From: Kiritimatiellota bacterium
Lineage (GTDB): Bacteria > Verrucomicrobiota > Lentisphaeria > Victivallales > JAADHT01
Assembly: GCA_013151705.1 (NCBI GenBank)
Contig: JAADHT010000115.1
Span: 1-5,667, forward strand
Direction of reading: 5' to 3'
Length of the DNA stretch: 5,667 bases
This document shows, piece by piece, positions 4,619-5,667 of the stretch (the stretch's first letter is position 1; each line of letters opens with the position of its first letter). The notes under the pieces are model-generated. The model saw only the letters and a list, made by a program, of their open reading frames with translations. It had not been told where the DNA came from and made no database searches. A program made the translations under genes and the position numbers.

Positions 4619-5667
4619 ATGGAACGCGACAACATATTCGAGGCATCCACTCCGTTTCGGGATGGCTTAAGGCGTTTTCGTTCGAATGGTTTGGCGATGA
4701 CCGGAGTCGCGGGAATCGCGTTCCTGCTGTTCGTCTCCATAGCCGCTCCACTCATTGCGAACGCCCGTCCTCTGCTTCTCTATAAAGACGGCGGGTTGTG
4801 GAGTCCGGCGGCGCGCTATCTTTTCGCGCCGGACAGCGCCGAGGTGTTCGTTGAGCGCTTTTTCAACTATCTTTTGATATTGTTTCCGTTCACCGTCGTT
4901 TTCTGGTTTTTGAAGCGGATAAGAGTTTGCCGAGCCTGGTTGGCTCTGGCGATTCCGGCGGTTCTTCTTTTGCTCCCTTTTTTTCTCACGCAAAGCAGAC
5001 TCGACAAACGGGATTGGCGCGAGATTCGCGGCAATCTTCCCCCCGGCGAATTCGCGATTTTCGCGCTTGTGCCGTATGGGCCGTTCGAAAATGTGGCGGC
5101 GCCATACGAAAAACCGTCCCGCAAGCATATTTTCGGCACCGACAAGATCGGGCGCGACGTGTTGTCCAGAATGATTTACGGTTCCCGCGTGTCGCTCGCC
5201 GTGGGATTGTTCGCGACTGGAGCAGCGATGCTCATCGGGATAGTCGTCGGTTTGTGCTCCGGTTATTTCGGCGGTGTGACGGATATGCTGATGATGCGTG
5301 TTGTCGAGATAGTGATTTGTTTTCCCACTTTTCTGCTGCTGTTGATATTGATGTCGATATTGATGGACTACAAATTCACGCAGTCGATATTGCTTGTGAT
5401 TGGCGTGATAGGTTTGACCGGCTGGACCGGCTTGGCGCGCATCGTTCGAGGTGAGACCCTCAAACTGAGGGAGCTCCCGTTTATCCGCGCCTGCGAAACT
5501 CTGGCCGTTCCGGTTTGGCGGATTCTACTTCGCCATCTTCTCCCCAACGTTATGGGGGTGGTCACCATCAGTTTCACATTCGGAATCGCCGGCGCTATTC
5601 TCGCGGAAAGCTCTCTGAGCTTCCTTGGATTCGGCGTGCAGGATCCGACCGCCAGTTGGGGAGAGCT
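4619..5667 (+). CDS. Peptide ABC transporter inner-membrane permease, OppC/DppC/YejE type (3' end beyond window)
   Basis: An open frame of 349 codons runs from the ATG at 4619 off the right edge; AAGGTG at 4605-4610 lies 8 bases before the ATG and an in-frame stop sits at 4574-4576. Members pair with an OppB-type permease, two ATPases and a periplasmic binding protein to import oligopeptides. Seen: a basic N-terminus, a first membrane helix (about 25-47), then NARPLLLYKDGG, like the ND-K-PL-hydrophobic-G element of YejE; two further hydrophobic segments (about 83-99 and 106-123); the family hallmark HIFGTDKIGRDVLSRMIYGS (170-189); membrane helices at about 193-217, 227-249, 256-274 and 312-330; an EAA-loop ending RILLRHLLPN (301-310); and AESSLSFLGFGVQDPTASWG near the usual C-terminus, so probably only a few dozen residues are missing. 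The EAA-loop Gly is Ala296. OppB, ATPase and binding-protein genes are not in the window; the stretch before the gene is a relic, so its promoter or operon start is unclear. Substrate specificity cannot be read from the sequence. Confidence 0.93.
   Translation, partial: MERDNIFEASTPFRDGLRRFRSNGLAMTGVAGIAFLLFVSIAAPLIANARPLLLYKDGGLWSPAARYLFAPDSAEVFVERFFNYLLILFPFTVVFWFLKRIRVCRAWLALAIPAVLLLLPFFLTQSRLDKRDWREIRGNLPPGEFAIFALVPYGPFENVAAPYEKPSRKHIFGTDKIGRDVLSRMIYGSRVSLAVGLFATGAAMLIGIVVGLCSGYFGGVTDMLMMRVVEIVICFPTFLLLLILMSILMDYKFTQSILLVIGVIGLTGWTGLARIVRGETLKLRELPFIRACETLAVPVWRILLRHLLPNVMGVVTISFTFGIAGAILAESSLSFLGFGVQDPTASWGE

Noticed and set aside
4527..5577. Frames of 69 to 175 codons overlapping the permease in other phases
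   Set aside because: The permease frame carries the family motifs from start to window edge. The others are Arg-rich or low-information shadows. Only the first part of the frame at 4543 is used, as segment C of the relic.

Overview
The window is ordinary bacterial chromosome of moderate GC, probably from a Gram-negative-type bacterium. Nothing fixes the phylum; a PVC-superphylum or similar lineage is only a guess from the style of the proteins. I see no rRNA, tRNA, CRISPR array, insertion sequence or phage gene.

Layout. Positions 1-1392 are transcribed leftward. A HlyC/CorC-family membrane protein with paired CBS domains (1392 to 115) is followed 22 bases later by the first 30 codons of another gene, which runs off the left edge. 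Positions 1393-1662 form a 270-base divergent intergenic region with two notable inverted repeats. Positions 1663-4224 encode a complete LonA-type ATP-dependent protease on the + strand, with all catalytic motifs intact, a basic N-terminal extension and a basic C-terminal tail.

Positions 4225-4618 look at first like an empty intergenic stretch. Read across three frames, they carry what I interpret as the decayed C-terminal part of a homoserine dehydrogenase gene (hom/thrA): frameshifted, missing its NAD-binding half and probably internally deleted. From 4619 to the right edge runs a long open frame that does not close inside the window. It is an OppC/DppC-type peptide ABC transporter permease closest in style to YejE, with extra hydrophobic segments.

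The genes do not form one pathway. Lon is cytoplasmic protein quality control, the CBS/DUF21 protein is a membrane protein possibly linked to divalent cations, and the permease is the start or middle of a peptide-uptake system whose partners should lie to the right. I found no convincing new multi-gene system. The observations most worth checking are the homoserine dehydrogenase relic, the ambiguous translation start of the CorC-like gene, its degenerate membrane domain, and the near-palindrome between the divergent genes.
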